From positions 1-26,990 of IMG/VR virus record IMGVR_UViG_3300025483_000058: a stretch of 26,990 bases of DNA; one strand, written 5' to 3'. The stretch is from a virus. Numbering within the stretch: position 1 is the first letter of the stretch; the number at the start of each line of letters is the position of its first letter. Below the pieces are notes generated by a model, which saw only the letters and a program-made list of their open reading frames with translations, did no database searches and was not told where the DNA came from. This document shows, piece by piece, positions 22,401-26,990 of this stretch. Made by a program: the position numbers and the translations under genes.

Positions 22401-25089
22401 TCATTCTGAAAGCATCAGCATAACGTGACTGTTCGTTGCTCTGTGTATCACCAGGGATGTAGAAGTCTGGATGATATACAGCGATCTCTGCTAGTGCTGC
22501 GTCAAGAATAAATTCACGGTTAGCAACAATACGGTTACGACCATCCTTGTTACGACCTGCGGGATCTTGTGTATTAGCAGCATCAACAGTTACACCATTA
22601 TCTGTTAGTCCTGCTTCTTCTGCTTCTGAACCAGTGTAACCAACACCTACACCATAACCAGCAAGGGTGCTGTTAGGATTAGGATCATAGATATCTGCCT
22701 TGACCTGCAATAGGTTAGCAATTGCTTTCTTACAAAGATCTCTTGATCTATTGAATGCCCAGAGAATTTCGTCTTCTTGTCCAACAAAAGAAGCAAGAGT
22801 TCCAGTACCATTAAAGTATTCTCTTACCTTGCCAATGGTGTTAGCATTACCACCATCTCTCAAGTCTTCTGCAACAGCATCAACAATCTCACCGATATCA
22901 ACCTTATTGATAGTTGTAGATGGATATGTTACTGCAGTTGATGCATATGCGGTATCAATAATTTCCTGACGGTTAGCGATGATTAGATCGCGACCATCAA
23001 AGTAGCGGTTTGCATTTGGATTTAGACCAGGATTGACATAAGAAATATTTCTGAGTCTTGGATACTTCTCAATGATATAACCGAAGACTTCCTCCTGAAT
23101 CATGCGACGGTTGCTCTCAATTAAGTTAGCAGCGTCTGCACTTACACTGTCAATTGCTAGACCAGATGGGTTTAGAATAGAACCCTTAGCAATATACTTG
23201 ATATAACCTGTTGGATCAAGTGTTACATTGAACAACTGAGATCCACCTGATTGAATAGGATCTAGTTTTACATAAAGTTTATCGTCTGTCTTAGCACCAA
23301 GTCTGTAACCACTGATAGCAACAGCAGGACGATCCGATGGAGTGATAATGTCATCACTACCCAAGAACAACTTAGTGAAGTTTGCTGAGTCCTGGGTGGT
23401 TCCAGAGATATCTACTGTATAATAATTGATTTTCTCAACAGTATCAGTATTATCTTCTACTATCTGAGGAGGAATAATATCAGTGATATAACCACCTTTA
23501 TCTTGGTTAAAGGAGAATCCTTTGAAACCAATAGCATGTAGAGATGTATTACCAAAGTTGGAGTTCGAGTTGGTGATAGACATGTCACCACCACTTTCCA
23601 TCAGGAAGTGATCAGCAAAACCAACAGCGAAGATAGAAACGTTCTGAATGAAAGCATCATCCGAAGCACGAACGTGGAAGTTTCTCCAGTCATCCTTCCA
23701 ATAAGAATCACCCTTAGCATGATAAGGAACAGTAGCAAATGCATCTAATAGTGATGCTTGGTTCCAAGTGTTAGAATACTCATCATAACGGATGAATGCT
23801 CTATCGTCCTTCTGCAACGAAACACCCGTGTATTGAGCGATAACCATCGACTTAAAGCCTGTTGCCTTAAGACCGTTTGCCCAGATACCACAAATACCCC
23901 ACGTAGATCTAATCGATACGTTAAAGACATATGGTGATGCAGACTCAACAGAATCAACCTCAGCGAGAGTCTGTGCATTCTGTCCTAGTGCAGGTGTAGT
24001 CAATTGACTAATTAACTGACCAGATACCAAATTTTGTCCAATCGCACTTACAACAATTGGTACTTCATATGTAAATTTACGAGGATCGTTAGGATCGATC
24101 TCCTTAATTGGGAAGAATCCTTCTAGTACGTCATCAATCTCTGTGCTAGAGACAGAAACAAACTGACCTGCAAAGTATCCATGATCAACCTTAGTTGTTA
24201 CCTCAACCTCTGCTGTAGAAGCAGCGATAGTGGGATCAGTTGTTGCATCAGTTAGCTTGAGACTTTCAATAACTCTAGAGTCAGAAAGAGGACCAACAAT
24301 TCTATTCTCTTGAATGTTGAATTCGAATTCACCTGGATCGTCAATCGTTGGTTGATAACCAGCAAATGCTTTTGCAATCTTTCTGTAGAATAGAGACAAC
24401 TCTTCTGTGTCTGCGTATTCAAATACAGTTAGTTTGTGGTGAGAATAGTTAGGAGCAGTCTTTCTAGTAAAGTCATTAGGGTCATAATAAACCTCACCAG
24501 TTCCTGCTGGACCGTTATAAAGAGGAGATTCTGATGTAGTCTGACCATCCTTAATAGTAAATTGCCAGAAATAGCAACCACCAGTTACGTTAAAGATTGC
24601 AGAACGAGGAACTGTAACAGATGCAGGATCTGGAACGTACATAGGACGAACAACAGTTCTTCTTAGGTCATAACCTACGAGAGAAGAACCTCTAGGGATG
24701 ATAGCACCACCCTCAGTGTTGTTAAACTTATAGAGAATGTTATCTGGGTTGGAGATATCAAGAATGCTGTTATCAGTCCAAGCATTAAGTGCTTGGTCAA
24801 ACCCAAACTCATTGATGCCACTGGTATCTACTAGACCAGGACGGTTGTCAATGTAGTGAATACCAGGCATCAACATGATGCTGAACTGGTCAAATCTGTC
24901 GTTATCAGGACCAGGCAGATACGAATATCTGGCAATCTCTAAGAAGGCACGCTGAATGCTCTTGAATGGAGTAATTGGTGAATTACCTCTGTTAGACAAC
25001 GCATCTGTTGCGTTGAAATCATCAGGAGAAACATAAAGATACTTACCAGTTTTGCTACTGATAAGGTTATCCAGACGTGTTAATGGCAT
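13489..25089 (-). CDS. Giant virion structural/tail-fibre-like protein (3866 aa)
   Basis: One uninterrupted 11.6-kb gene. Residues 1-550 look like a right-handed beta-helix fibre (FKSIQRAFLEIARYSY, IIPRGSSLVGYDLRR, SDDAFIQNVSIFAVG). Residues about 650-1850 carry helical repeats of two kinds: C-x-RD-[IV]-x-[YH]-x-[VL]D-A-[IV]-x-x-D-L-x-x-GGN near 731, 970, 1102, 1244, 1375 and 1601, and C-x-x-V-x-x-[AT]I-x-x-L-x-x-I-V near 1060, 1200, 1477, 1524, 1560 and 1804. The C-terminal third is beta-rich, with repeated TGNT-F/R/T-I motifs and GDL-x-V-NGG turns typical of trimeric fibres. It ends STAVGWWLMEI. Very large proteins of this kind occur next to tail-fibre genes in T4-like cyanophages and are virion-associated. 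It is downstream of a TATAAATA late promoter. Exact location on the virion is not shown. Confidence 0.85.
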   Translation of the reverse strand: MPLTRLDNLISSKTGKYLYVSPDDFNATDALSNRGNSPITPFKSIQRAFLEIARYSYLPGPDNDRFDQFSIMLMPGIHYIDNRPGLVDTSGINEFGFDQALNAWTDNSILDISNPDNILYKFNNTEGGAIIPRGSSLVGYDLRRTVVRPMYVPDPASVTVPRSAIFNVTGGCYFWQFTIKDGQTTSESPLYNGPAGTGEVYYDPNDFTRKTAPNYSHHKLTVFEYADTEELSLFYRKIAKAFAGYQPTIDDPGEFEFNIQENRIVGPLSDSRVIESLKLTDATTDPTIAASTAEVEVTTKVDHGYFAGQFVSVSSTEIDDVLEGFFPIKEIDPNDPRKFTYEVPIVVSAIGQNLVSGQLISQLTTPALGQNAQTLAEVDSVESASPYVFNVSIRSTWGICGIWANGLKATGFKSMVIAQYTGVSLQKDDRAFIRYDEYSNTWNQASLLDAFATVPYHAKGDSYWKDDWRNFHVRASDDAFIQNVSIFAVGFADHFLMESGGDMSITNSNSNFGNTSLHAIGFKGFSFNQDKGGYITDIIPPQIVEDNTDTVEKINYYTVDISGTTQDSANFTKLFLGSDDIITPSDRPAVAISGYRLGAKTDDKLYVKLDPIQSGGSQLFNVTLDPTGYIKYIAKGSILNPSGLAIDSVSADAANLIESNRRMIQEEVFGYIIEKYPRLRNISYVNPGLNPNANRYFDGRDLIIANRQEIIDTAYASTAVTYPSTTINKVDIGEIVDAVAEDLRDGGNANTIGKVREYFNGTGTLASFVGQEDEILWAFNRSRDLCKKAIANLLQVKADIYDPNPNSTLAGYGVGVGYTGSEAEEAGLTDNGVTVDAANTQDPAGRNKDGRNRIVANREFILDAALAEIAVYHPDFYIPGDTQSNEQSRYADAFRMIRRNSKEVADKALAAIALNHPDFYFPGDQQTDTGSRFADAYRLIQLNKDEIVLSAFDYMNANNPPSPLPANYETKCKRDIGYFLDAISLDVFLGSNEYAYRFAAEYFDVNGDPISNGLVDEESSSSVAFTQAAAQMKLAVANQLTVTDLTITADPLTGSNTDVNSCGNVQSAIDTLTTIVNTIIIDGNLSSLPIELNKGTLVNGELKCYRDINYFIDAISVDLFVGGNKHTRTYAQQYFSGSSTQIPDGLLGEEAESVTAFDAASIVMQQAVTNALYYKDLTVTPGEAEYGDGNGVVSNIDSTACTDVQSAISNLVSIVTDVFQGQPTPSLNSLPAENLGTLLAGETKCRRDIGHIVDAVAQDLWFGGNEFTIAATKEYFDANDGTVLISNGVDNEVAPSITAFRRAQDLMNRAVNNQYYNRDLTITLDAVGDPPVFSDIHSNASISITDNKKFIAEEAYQRMLAAYPAYVPQTGNTKQDCLDDVYDVLDQIAYDVKFGGNHKTYDAAEVYVTNIFNGQVVETFIDAERDEAAKVFLEAKNIAIQVINNETVSVSAGNTETQIFDFTQTDDWDDDAAPLPQCGSAVAATDTLFGIIIQAIGNDGGVGNLNGITRTSTPQPTAYAIGNCSDVLGTIDTLVSIVVDTLYAGDLDALPIIDSGEWDCANVRSTIESLYDIAGDAILGNTLGELPVLNQGDFTLNNEASKCFRDVTYIVDGIVNDLRLGGNIACVQAAEAYFVGNQLDYIDGEKTETLDAWDYVGQMATAAMRNFDFLAFNCSTTIGSAIVDVGDTRGILIGMSVVEYLSTDYVDGLLQPGATAVYSNIPEGTFVKKIVSNTQIELGVVGSRLETGDTQNALQNSTTTDLYFTFEQGTWADTLPKTVTVGPASSNPDVVQDTTTAPGNVECSGVTNAIETLTDAITTIINTGVGSVTRQEPTVNSVSLSSRATVFTIDTSGIGTSNPHNFETGTAVRLVPRPRFDEVTGKYVDVDKRLVRLPNGFETNRTYYVISPGRRTQPEDYSNTTFFNGSDQTKLMLATSKENAAAGIYIYASETEGIDPNIEIDIYQFLTDDTYDLHKYSCNLTNTVNAGIETNISNIFDVPFASVTPQKVFFRAITGGTLPAVSTTFENDSDVAVTDPNNANLGKINPVKEFFARYQNNKVFTIHKTHADAINNVNPIQFGSGQTSIEFEVYANKRRSPVKFDPGFTDTATDSGKWFIQCRDESSSPDNIFSRIQLSDYGDRPKTTDMWFERVEDDRDKDERTYKIRYVIPKYLENARDPINGFVLKTRTDDTRKLVPQKLLLKPVTGSVYGARFSNPVQADEYIGYTKTDFADNNLNLDAAYDPYKKDLTGSGINYIQYAKFASGIQASIQSGRYVEDTLDPTIKYLELTVFDHAVDAINFPGLRNEVFTTVKITAPQGGDFTVSKTQSVTANEVAFTGNSSGLANIHAYYSVGGDHYLIIKNIRGGKLEYSEYYDTRFTQGNVFADMLEDQDMGKSLPLKTLIRKNYPEYYYKQNGANIYTITPGDRIQDSAGVEYYVYSVEDAGIIEDTFYIFGYETLQRRIAGQQDGVYYLTALRGNVSPFPTGAGVADNFKKYKFSQPVSRLYPLNYKNDPLWFKKNGTSSKEKAYYELLIDPPSTFSAADNYVHGLVTTNDYKNSVTKELVEDLFDQPAFINNEYTNTTSDGNGNVIDNRVRAQKGNATSGSEDRLIPISGDSMVMSDQRYYVELRRPSIARAGNHTFEYLGFGPGNYSTGLPARQEIVLTPEEDFYAQSKKQDAGIVFYTGINSQGDLYIGNRRINAITGEETFIDAAILEDDGDDEDVIGGLVTTFDTPVTFNQNITVVGGEGQLTNTFESPILIAVQDGDLSQERHSLIIRSYVSSIDPVTFDQQDESLDRTGWLPDPNRGDIRIGKNRIQSAIFGFNSRGQGQEYKFLTHTVGGVPSNLSPNQSPEIPSDPNAALEGSRVFPEQLVNYNGDIPRSGDVLFKGSEVGSTGSMGWILSNYFTTIANTSIGNIIFDDTNVVKITFVDVNSGIDITCSQLGITSASQIRFTNFYPEPSINLTWTIYSPPGDAFNGNNNYLHFQAIDAVGAQTLVWDTVVSGATGDAPTVEFSNSNWKELGVIGAESIRTETELWGDFKVGVNTVARTPWESAKNAWNDPLFTKPRANFDVVGNTFISGKKVLRFLREGLQFRTLTNQDHALLVGGNSESPDEIAAFRISTTPGPFGQGRMSVNATFDQLNSIGTDHVIIGSTNITGNLQVNGGLEIFVGDIDTTSGTLDMMNTPETIRFIMNASNIQFANELTNTETMSFQFGNYAQNQTLTFGDQSEVTTLNVHRNSQDSTINIGTVSNLNDSYSSTITIGGAFSSSRSQLTIQNKNISLDGDVEVGSGYTSGAGTGRLFSLNSRFEFLTASGGPSTVRLATTASALDIGGVGGTTTINNALYVKARADFDGDIQQNGGLNAGGVNIIRGVFGTPAVGQPAGGLPDNFNLDLYKKIDIGGKTLDTQGVANMPVSEEFIRLSANSVGQILLGDYLLLASGTDTQETASELVRVIELTNLSDITDPEGIRVKVERGVDGTVARVHADNTPIFRIEKSENVSFSKDNLTNVDSILETAEFGGSLRAGDYIRINDNEFLKIESLITSLTSTQKFTINDGGDPEVITFQVESTTGNTFIRGTTDIFDTTTIHGSTAPGDQKLIITDGDTIPTVVFDVDSAQGNTRILGDLNVGAGFNKFLVEDDTGNTTIKGGNLIVRDSADTNNRLHFSNNLGKLEIAGEYFSYGLGENTFAGDLVINGGDLTVNSNGNKIFKVQDNGTVDLGGIEYFYGPTGARRWDYVTIAGGDAGVITPNINYFTNATGDLYIKLPQTPANGDMVRIIDIGGNLKYDLKLIIRAGTGVPIQGDATNVAADVIGVNLSQHNGGELIVTTPNAAFGLVYAGPINSDGGASNVPSTAVGWWLMEI

Positions 25090-25128
25090 GATTAATCTGA
25101 CCCTGCGGTATATCTTTTATCCTAGGAT

Positions 25129-25194
25129 TTATTTATAACGGGGTCTGTACCTATCTTTGAGAATAAGCATTAATGCTATTTCTTTAAGACACAT
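25129..25194 (-). CDS. Possible micro-gene (21 aa)
   Basis: In the gap before the giant gene, ATG 25194 opens MCLKEIALMLILKDRYRPRY plus a final Lys, then TAA. It has a short hydrophobic helix and a basic tail. GGA lies about nine bases upstream. The stop codon lies within the TATAAATAA late promoter. This could be a real leader peptide or chance. Length alone gives no statistical support. Confidence 0.25.
   Translation of the reverse strand: MCLKEIALMLILKDRYRPRYK
25130..25137 (-). promoter_or_regulatory. T4-type late promoter (TATAAATA)
   Basis: The minus strand has a perfect TATAAATA, the T4 late promoter consensus read with the gp55-type sigma factor, 40 bases upstream of the giant structural gene's ATG. 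The sequence between has no other gene. Its position in front of the largest virion gene makes it a convincing late promoter for the block ending at 11321 or beyond. Confidence 0.75.
25166..25177. repeat. 12-base perfect palindrome
   Basis: AGCATTAATGCT is a perfect inverted repeat with no spacer, between the oxygenase gene stop and the late promoter. No T-run follows on the minus strand, so it is not a standard terminator. It might bind a dimeric protein, or be chance. Confidence 0.3.
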
Positions 25195-25216
25195 GTAAAT
25201 GTATCCGAACTGTTCT

Positions 25217-25807
25217 TTATACGTTGTTCGAACATGAGATGAACTTTGTAATGGCATATCTTTCATAGTCAATCATCTTTGTCACACTGTGTTCTACCCA
25301 ACCAGGAAAAACTACAGTTTCATTGTTTCTTGTCTTGATCCAAAAGTCATGCCTAGGGAAGTACAGATTACCGCCCATGTCCTCTTCATCACATAGTGTA
25401 GTGCTAACAATGGCATTAACCCAAAAATCTGAATGTGGAGCGTATCCATCACCAGGGAAATACTTTCTAACCTTAGTAAAGTCTTGATTAGAGTGAGCGT
25501 ATGTAACCCAATAGTTATCATATCCAATCATATTATCAAGAAAATGAGAATTAAATAAAACTTCTTGAGTAATCTTCAGAATATCAGAAGACGAACGTCT
25601 ATCTCTATACATCTTGTCCAATGACAGACCTTTTGCTTTTGTTAGATATGTTCCATCTTGTGCTTTAGCAGCATCATATTCATCTGGACCAGTTAGATCA
25701 TTATCAAGGAGTTTTAGTTCTTTCCAGACTAACTCCAGTTCTTCCTCGTTAAAGGTTTCTTCGATAATAATGTGTGGGAATGGGTGATTGTATATTTGAA
25801 AATGCAT
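25217..25807 (-). CDS. 2-oxoglutarate/Fe(II) dioxygenase
   Basis: A fifth 2OG-Fe(II) enzyme, 196 residues from ATG 25807. It begins MHFQIYNHPFPHIIIEETFN. H125 and D127 (GYAPHSDFW) and H173 (PGWVEHSVT) form the iron site, and R183 (YERYAITKF), ten residues after H173, is the 2OG ligand. The frame can extend to a GTG at 25816, but that codon overlaps the upstream stop (GTGA) with AAGG too close to it. ATG 25807 has AAGG 11 bases upstream. It directly follows cpeT, away from the late oxygenase cluster, so it may be expressed early and act on a different substrate. Confidence 0.85.
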   Translation of the reverse strand: MHFQIYNHPFPHIIIEETFNEEELELVWKELKLLDNDLTGPDEYDAAKAQDGTYLTKAKGLSLDKMYRDRRSSSDILKITQEVLFNSHFLDNMIGYDNYWVTYAHSNQDFTKVRKYFPGDGYAPHSDFWVNAIVSTTLCDEEDMGGNLYFPRHDFWIKTRNNETVVFPGWVEHSVTKMIDYERYAITKFISCSNNV

Positions 25808-25812
25808 CGTCT

Positions 25813-26331
25813 TCACTGCCTTACAAATTTAAATGCTCCGTAATTAGAACCCCAAATTTTTTGGTGTGTTTCAGCATGAAGACCACGATCAATAACTTGA
25901 TACTCTGTCTCTGACAGCATAACCTCGTTCTGAACGTAAGTCTTCACACCTTTCCAATCGACCCAACAATTACAAGTAGATGTTCCACCTTTGTATGTGT
26001 TGTGACCAACTTTCTCCATAATAATATCACATCCATCACGGCATGTTAAGATGTCATCAGTAAGTTGATCTAAATTCTTGCACCCAATAAACTTTTGAGC
26101 GTCTTTGATTTCATAATTTTTGAGTCGAAATTTTTCTTCCTCAGCGACTACTTCAATCACGAATTGTCGATATGGTCTATTTAGAAGATAACTATATGCC
26201 TGTTCTCCATAGATTCTATTCTCAGAAATTTTTCTGTGTTGAACCCTAATATGTGCATAACGAGTAGGATGACTTTGTGCTTGCCGTTTGTTAGCAAAGG
26301 TGCCTTCCAATAATTCAAGAAAGGTGTTCAT
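25813..26331 (-). CDS. cpeT: CpeT/CpcT-type phycobiliprotein bilin lyase
   Basis: A 172-residue member of the CpeT/CpcT chromophore lyase family, which attaches phycobilins to cysteines of phycobiliproteins. The family signature is clear: LEGTFANKRQAQSHPTRYAH (8-27), then RIYGEQAYSYLLNRPYRQFV (39-58), KNYEIKDAQKFI (71-82), CRDGCDIIMEKVG (97-109), and GGTSTCNCWVDWKGVKTYV (115-133), with ending GSNYGAFKFVR. Host CpcT/CpeT are near 200 residues; the phage form is slightly shorter at the C-terminus. Phage cpeT is a known auxiliary metabolic gene in T4-like cyanophages, and structural work showed a beta-barrel fold. It overlaps the upstream gene by 17 bases and the next oxygenase follows its stop. 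It suggests a phycoerythrin-containing Synechococcus host. Confidence 0.9.
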   Translation of the reverse strand: MNTFLELLEGTFANKRQAQSHPTRYAHIRVQHRKISENRIYGEQAYSYLLNRPYRQFVIEVVAEEEKFRLKNYEIKDAQKFIGCKNLDQLTDDILTCRDGCDIIMEKVGHNTYKGGTSTCNCWVDWKGVKTYVQNEVMLSETEYQVIDRGLHAETHQKIWGSNYGAFKFVRQ

Positions 26332-26599
26332 CAGGTAATACTTCTGGGTTAATGAGATCTAATTCAAACAATACTGGATGACATTCTTCAGCAATCAAGT
26401 AATCAGAAAATCTAAAGATATCCTCTAGTGTATATTCTTGATTAATTGCACATTCAGAAAGAATCCACTTATCTTCTTTTTGCTCTCTTTCGAGAACATC
26501 AAAAGCAAATGGCATATTCTCAACAAAATACATCATCACAGGTTCGTTATCAACGAATACATGACGACGCCTAATTGTGTATTTGAAATCTTGAGACAT
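26315..26599 (-). CDS. Unknown phage protein (94 aa)
   Basis: MSQDFKYTIRRRHVFVDNEP starts a soluble, acidic, aromatic-rich protein ending LINPEVLPDEHLS. Two Phe/Tyr-rich patches (MMYFVENMPFAFDVL and DIFRFSDYLIAEE) and two cysteines lie in the middle. It overlaps cpeT by 17 bases, so the two are translated together. It sits between the tRNA and cpeT. No family is recognised; a link to the light-harvesting function of CpeT is only a contextual possibility. Confidence 0.7.
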   Translation of the reverse strand: MSQDFKYTIRRRHVFVDNEPVMMYFVENMPFAFDVLEREQKEDKWILSECAINQEYTLEDIFRFSDYLIAEECHPVLFELDLINPEVLPDEHLS

Positions 26600-26613
26600 T
26601 TGCTTTGTCAGTG

Positions 26614-26638
26614 TTTCCTGTCTATATTTAACAGGAAA
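26614..26638 (-). other. Hairpin directly after the tRNA, with late-promoter-like loop
   Basis: TTTCCTGT-TAAATATAG-ACAGGAAA forms a perfect 8-bp stem with a 9-base loop, starting one base past the tRNA's 3' end. There is no T-run, so it is not a clear terminator. It may mark processing of the tRNA from the mRNA. The loop region includes TTAAATA (26631-26625), one base off the CTAAATA late promoter. Confidence 0.5.
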
Positions 26639-26711
26639 TGCAGGTTGTGGGGATTGAACCCACTTTAGCCGCTTTATGAGAACGGTGCATTTACCAAATT
26701 GCTAAACCTGC
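26639..26711 (-). tRNA. tRNA with CAT anticodon (Met, or possibly Ile2)
   Basis: The 73-base gene folds as a full cloverleaf: acceptor GCAGGTT/AACCTGC (7 bp), T8-A9, D-arm GCA…TGC with GG in the loop, anticodon stem CCGTT/AGCGG with loop CTCATAA (anticodon CAT), a 5-base variable loop CTAAA, T-arm GTGGG-TTCAATC-CCCAC, discriminator A. CCA is not encoded, so it needs the host CCA-adding enzyme. G1-C72 pairs and the anticodon stem lacks three G-C pairs, so it is not an initiator. CAT could be elongator Met, or Ile for ATA codons if TilS modifies the C. It lies in the leader region of the cpeT unit, 22 bases past a small gene. Confidence 0.92.
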
Positions 26712-26733
26712 ACTCCGTATATTATAACACGGA

Positions 26734-26874
26734 TTATTCAGGACGGGTAGGGGGTGCAGTCAGTTTAGAAAATGACTGTCTCTTAATAAACTCCTTGAGT
26801 TCAGGAGTTTCTTCCCACTCCCAGATTTCCTCGTGCCCGTGCCTGTCAATTCTTTTAAACTGTTTTAAAGTCAT
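26734..26874 (-). CDS. Small unknown phage protein (46 aa)
   Basis: MTLKQFKRIDRHGHEEIWEW is followed by EETPELKEFIKRQSFSKL and a tail TAPPTRPE. It is a small charged protein with a Trp-rich acidic centre and no membrane segment. AAGGA (26887-26883) lies nine bases before the ATG, a good Shine-Dalgarno sequence, and a strong sigma70-like promoter lies just upstream. It ends 22 bases before the tRNA. Good signals at both ends make it a convincing real gene, although it is too short for family assignment by eye. Position first in an early unit suggests an early host-takeover product. Confidence 0.7.
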   Translation of the reverse strand: MTLKQFKRIDRHGHEEIWEWEETPELKEFIKRQSFSKLTAPPTRPE

Positions 26875-26898
26875 GATGCATTATCCTTAACATAGTTG

Positions 26899-26927
26899 AT
26901 CATACTGGATTTTCTGAGATTTGTCAA
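26899..26927 (-). promoter_or_regulatory. Strong sigma70-like promoter of the cpeT/tRNA unit
   Basis: TTGACA (26927-26922, perfect -35) and TATGAT (26904-26899, 5 of 6) are separated by 17 bases and lie 24 bases upstream of the ATG of the 46-residue gene. The -35 box contains the TGA stop of the upstream gene. It should drive the small gene, the tRNA, the 94-residue gene, cpeT and the oxygenase. Confidence 0.75.
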
Positions 26928-26990
26928 GACTCAAGCATCCCAGCATCTTTCATATAGTGTAATGTGTCATGCATATTGCCAAGATGCTTA
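26924..26990 (-). CDS. C-terminal end of an unknown gene
   Basis: A frame entering from the right edge ends KHLGNMHDTLHYMKDAGMLE-Ser then TGA. It could also be a short 16-residue frame from the internal ATG, but the frame stays open to the window edge. The stop codon is part of the -35 box of the next promoter, the same arrangement as at 3485. The visible part is helical and His/Met-rich. No family can be assigned from 22 residues. Confidence 0.5.
   Translation of the reverse strand, partial: KHLGNMHDTLHYMKDAGMLES

Overview
The window looks like part of the genome of a T4-like cyanophage (a cyanomyovirus), probably one infecting marine Synechococcus. Three things support this: a CpeT/CpcT-type bilin-lyase gene (a phycobiliprotein auxiliary gene), T4-style late promoter motifs (TATAAATA, CTAAATA), and tail-fibre/collar genes packed among 2-oxoglutarate/Fe(II) oxygenases. 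All supported genes lie on the minus strand, are tightly packed or overlapping, and are AT-rich, as in a phage. No stretch over 300 bases lacks a gene.

In the direction of transcription (right to left): (1) 26990-25217 is an apparent early unit. The end of an unknown gene is followed by a strong sigma70-like promoter, a 46-codon gene, a tRNA with a CAT anticodon, an unknown gene, cpeT and a 2OG-Fe(II) oxygenase. (2) 25194-11321 is the structural block, headed by a TATAAATA late promoter: a 3866-residue virion protein with cysteine-anchored internal repeats, then two tail-collar proteins. (3) 11316-7630 is a third collar protein of 1228 residues with a glycine-rich adhesin-like N-terminus and Ig-like repeats. 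(4) 7606-3485 starts with a CTAAATA late promoter and encodes four 2OG-Fe(II) oxygenases, a tail-fibre-assembly-chaperone-like protein and one unrecognised protein. (5) 3437-1958 holds small phage genes under their own sigma70-like promoter and ends in a Rho-independent terminator. (6) 1939-1 begins with a promoter whose -35 box sits in that terminator's loop. It drives a putative PD-(D/E)xK nuclease overlapped by an adenine-N6 DNA methyltransferase, so a possible phage-borne restriction-modification pair, followed by an unknown gene, a small membrane protein and a partial gene.

The working model has two parts. The adhesin block and the oxygenase block appear to be expressed late together, which suggests the oxygenases hydroxylate virion proteins, with the fibre and collar proteins as the obvious candidates. 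The early units carry host-takeover functions: bilin lyase, tRNA, and DNA methylation with possible cleavage. The functional links are inferences from motifs and gene order. No database search was possible.
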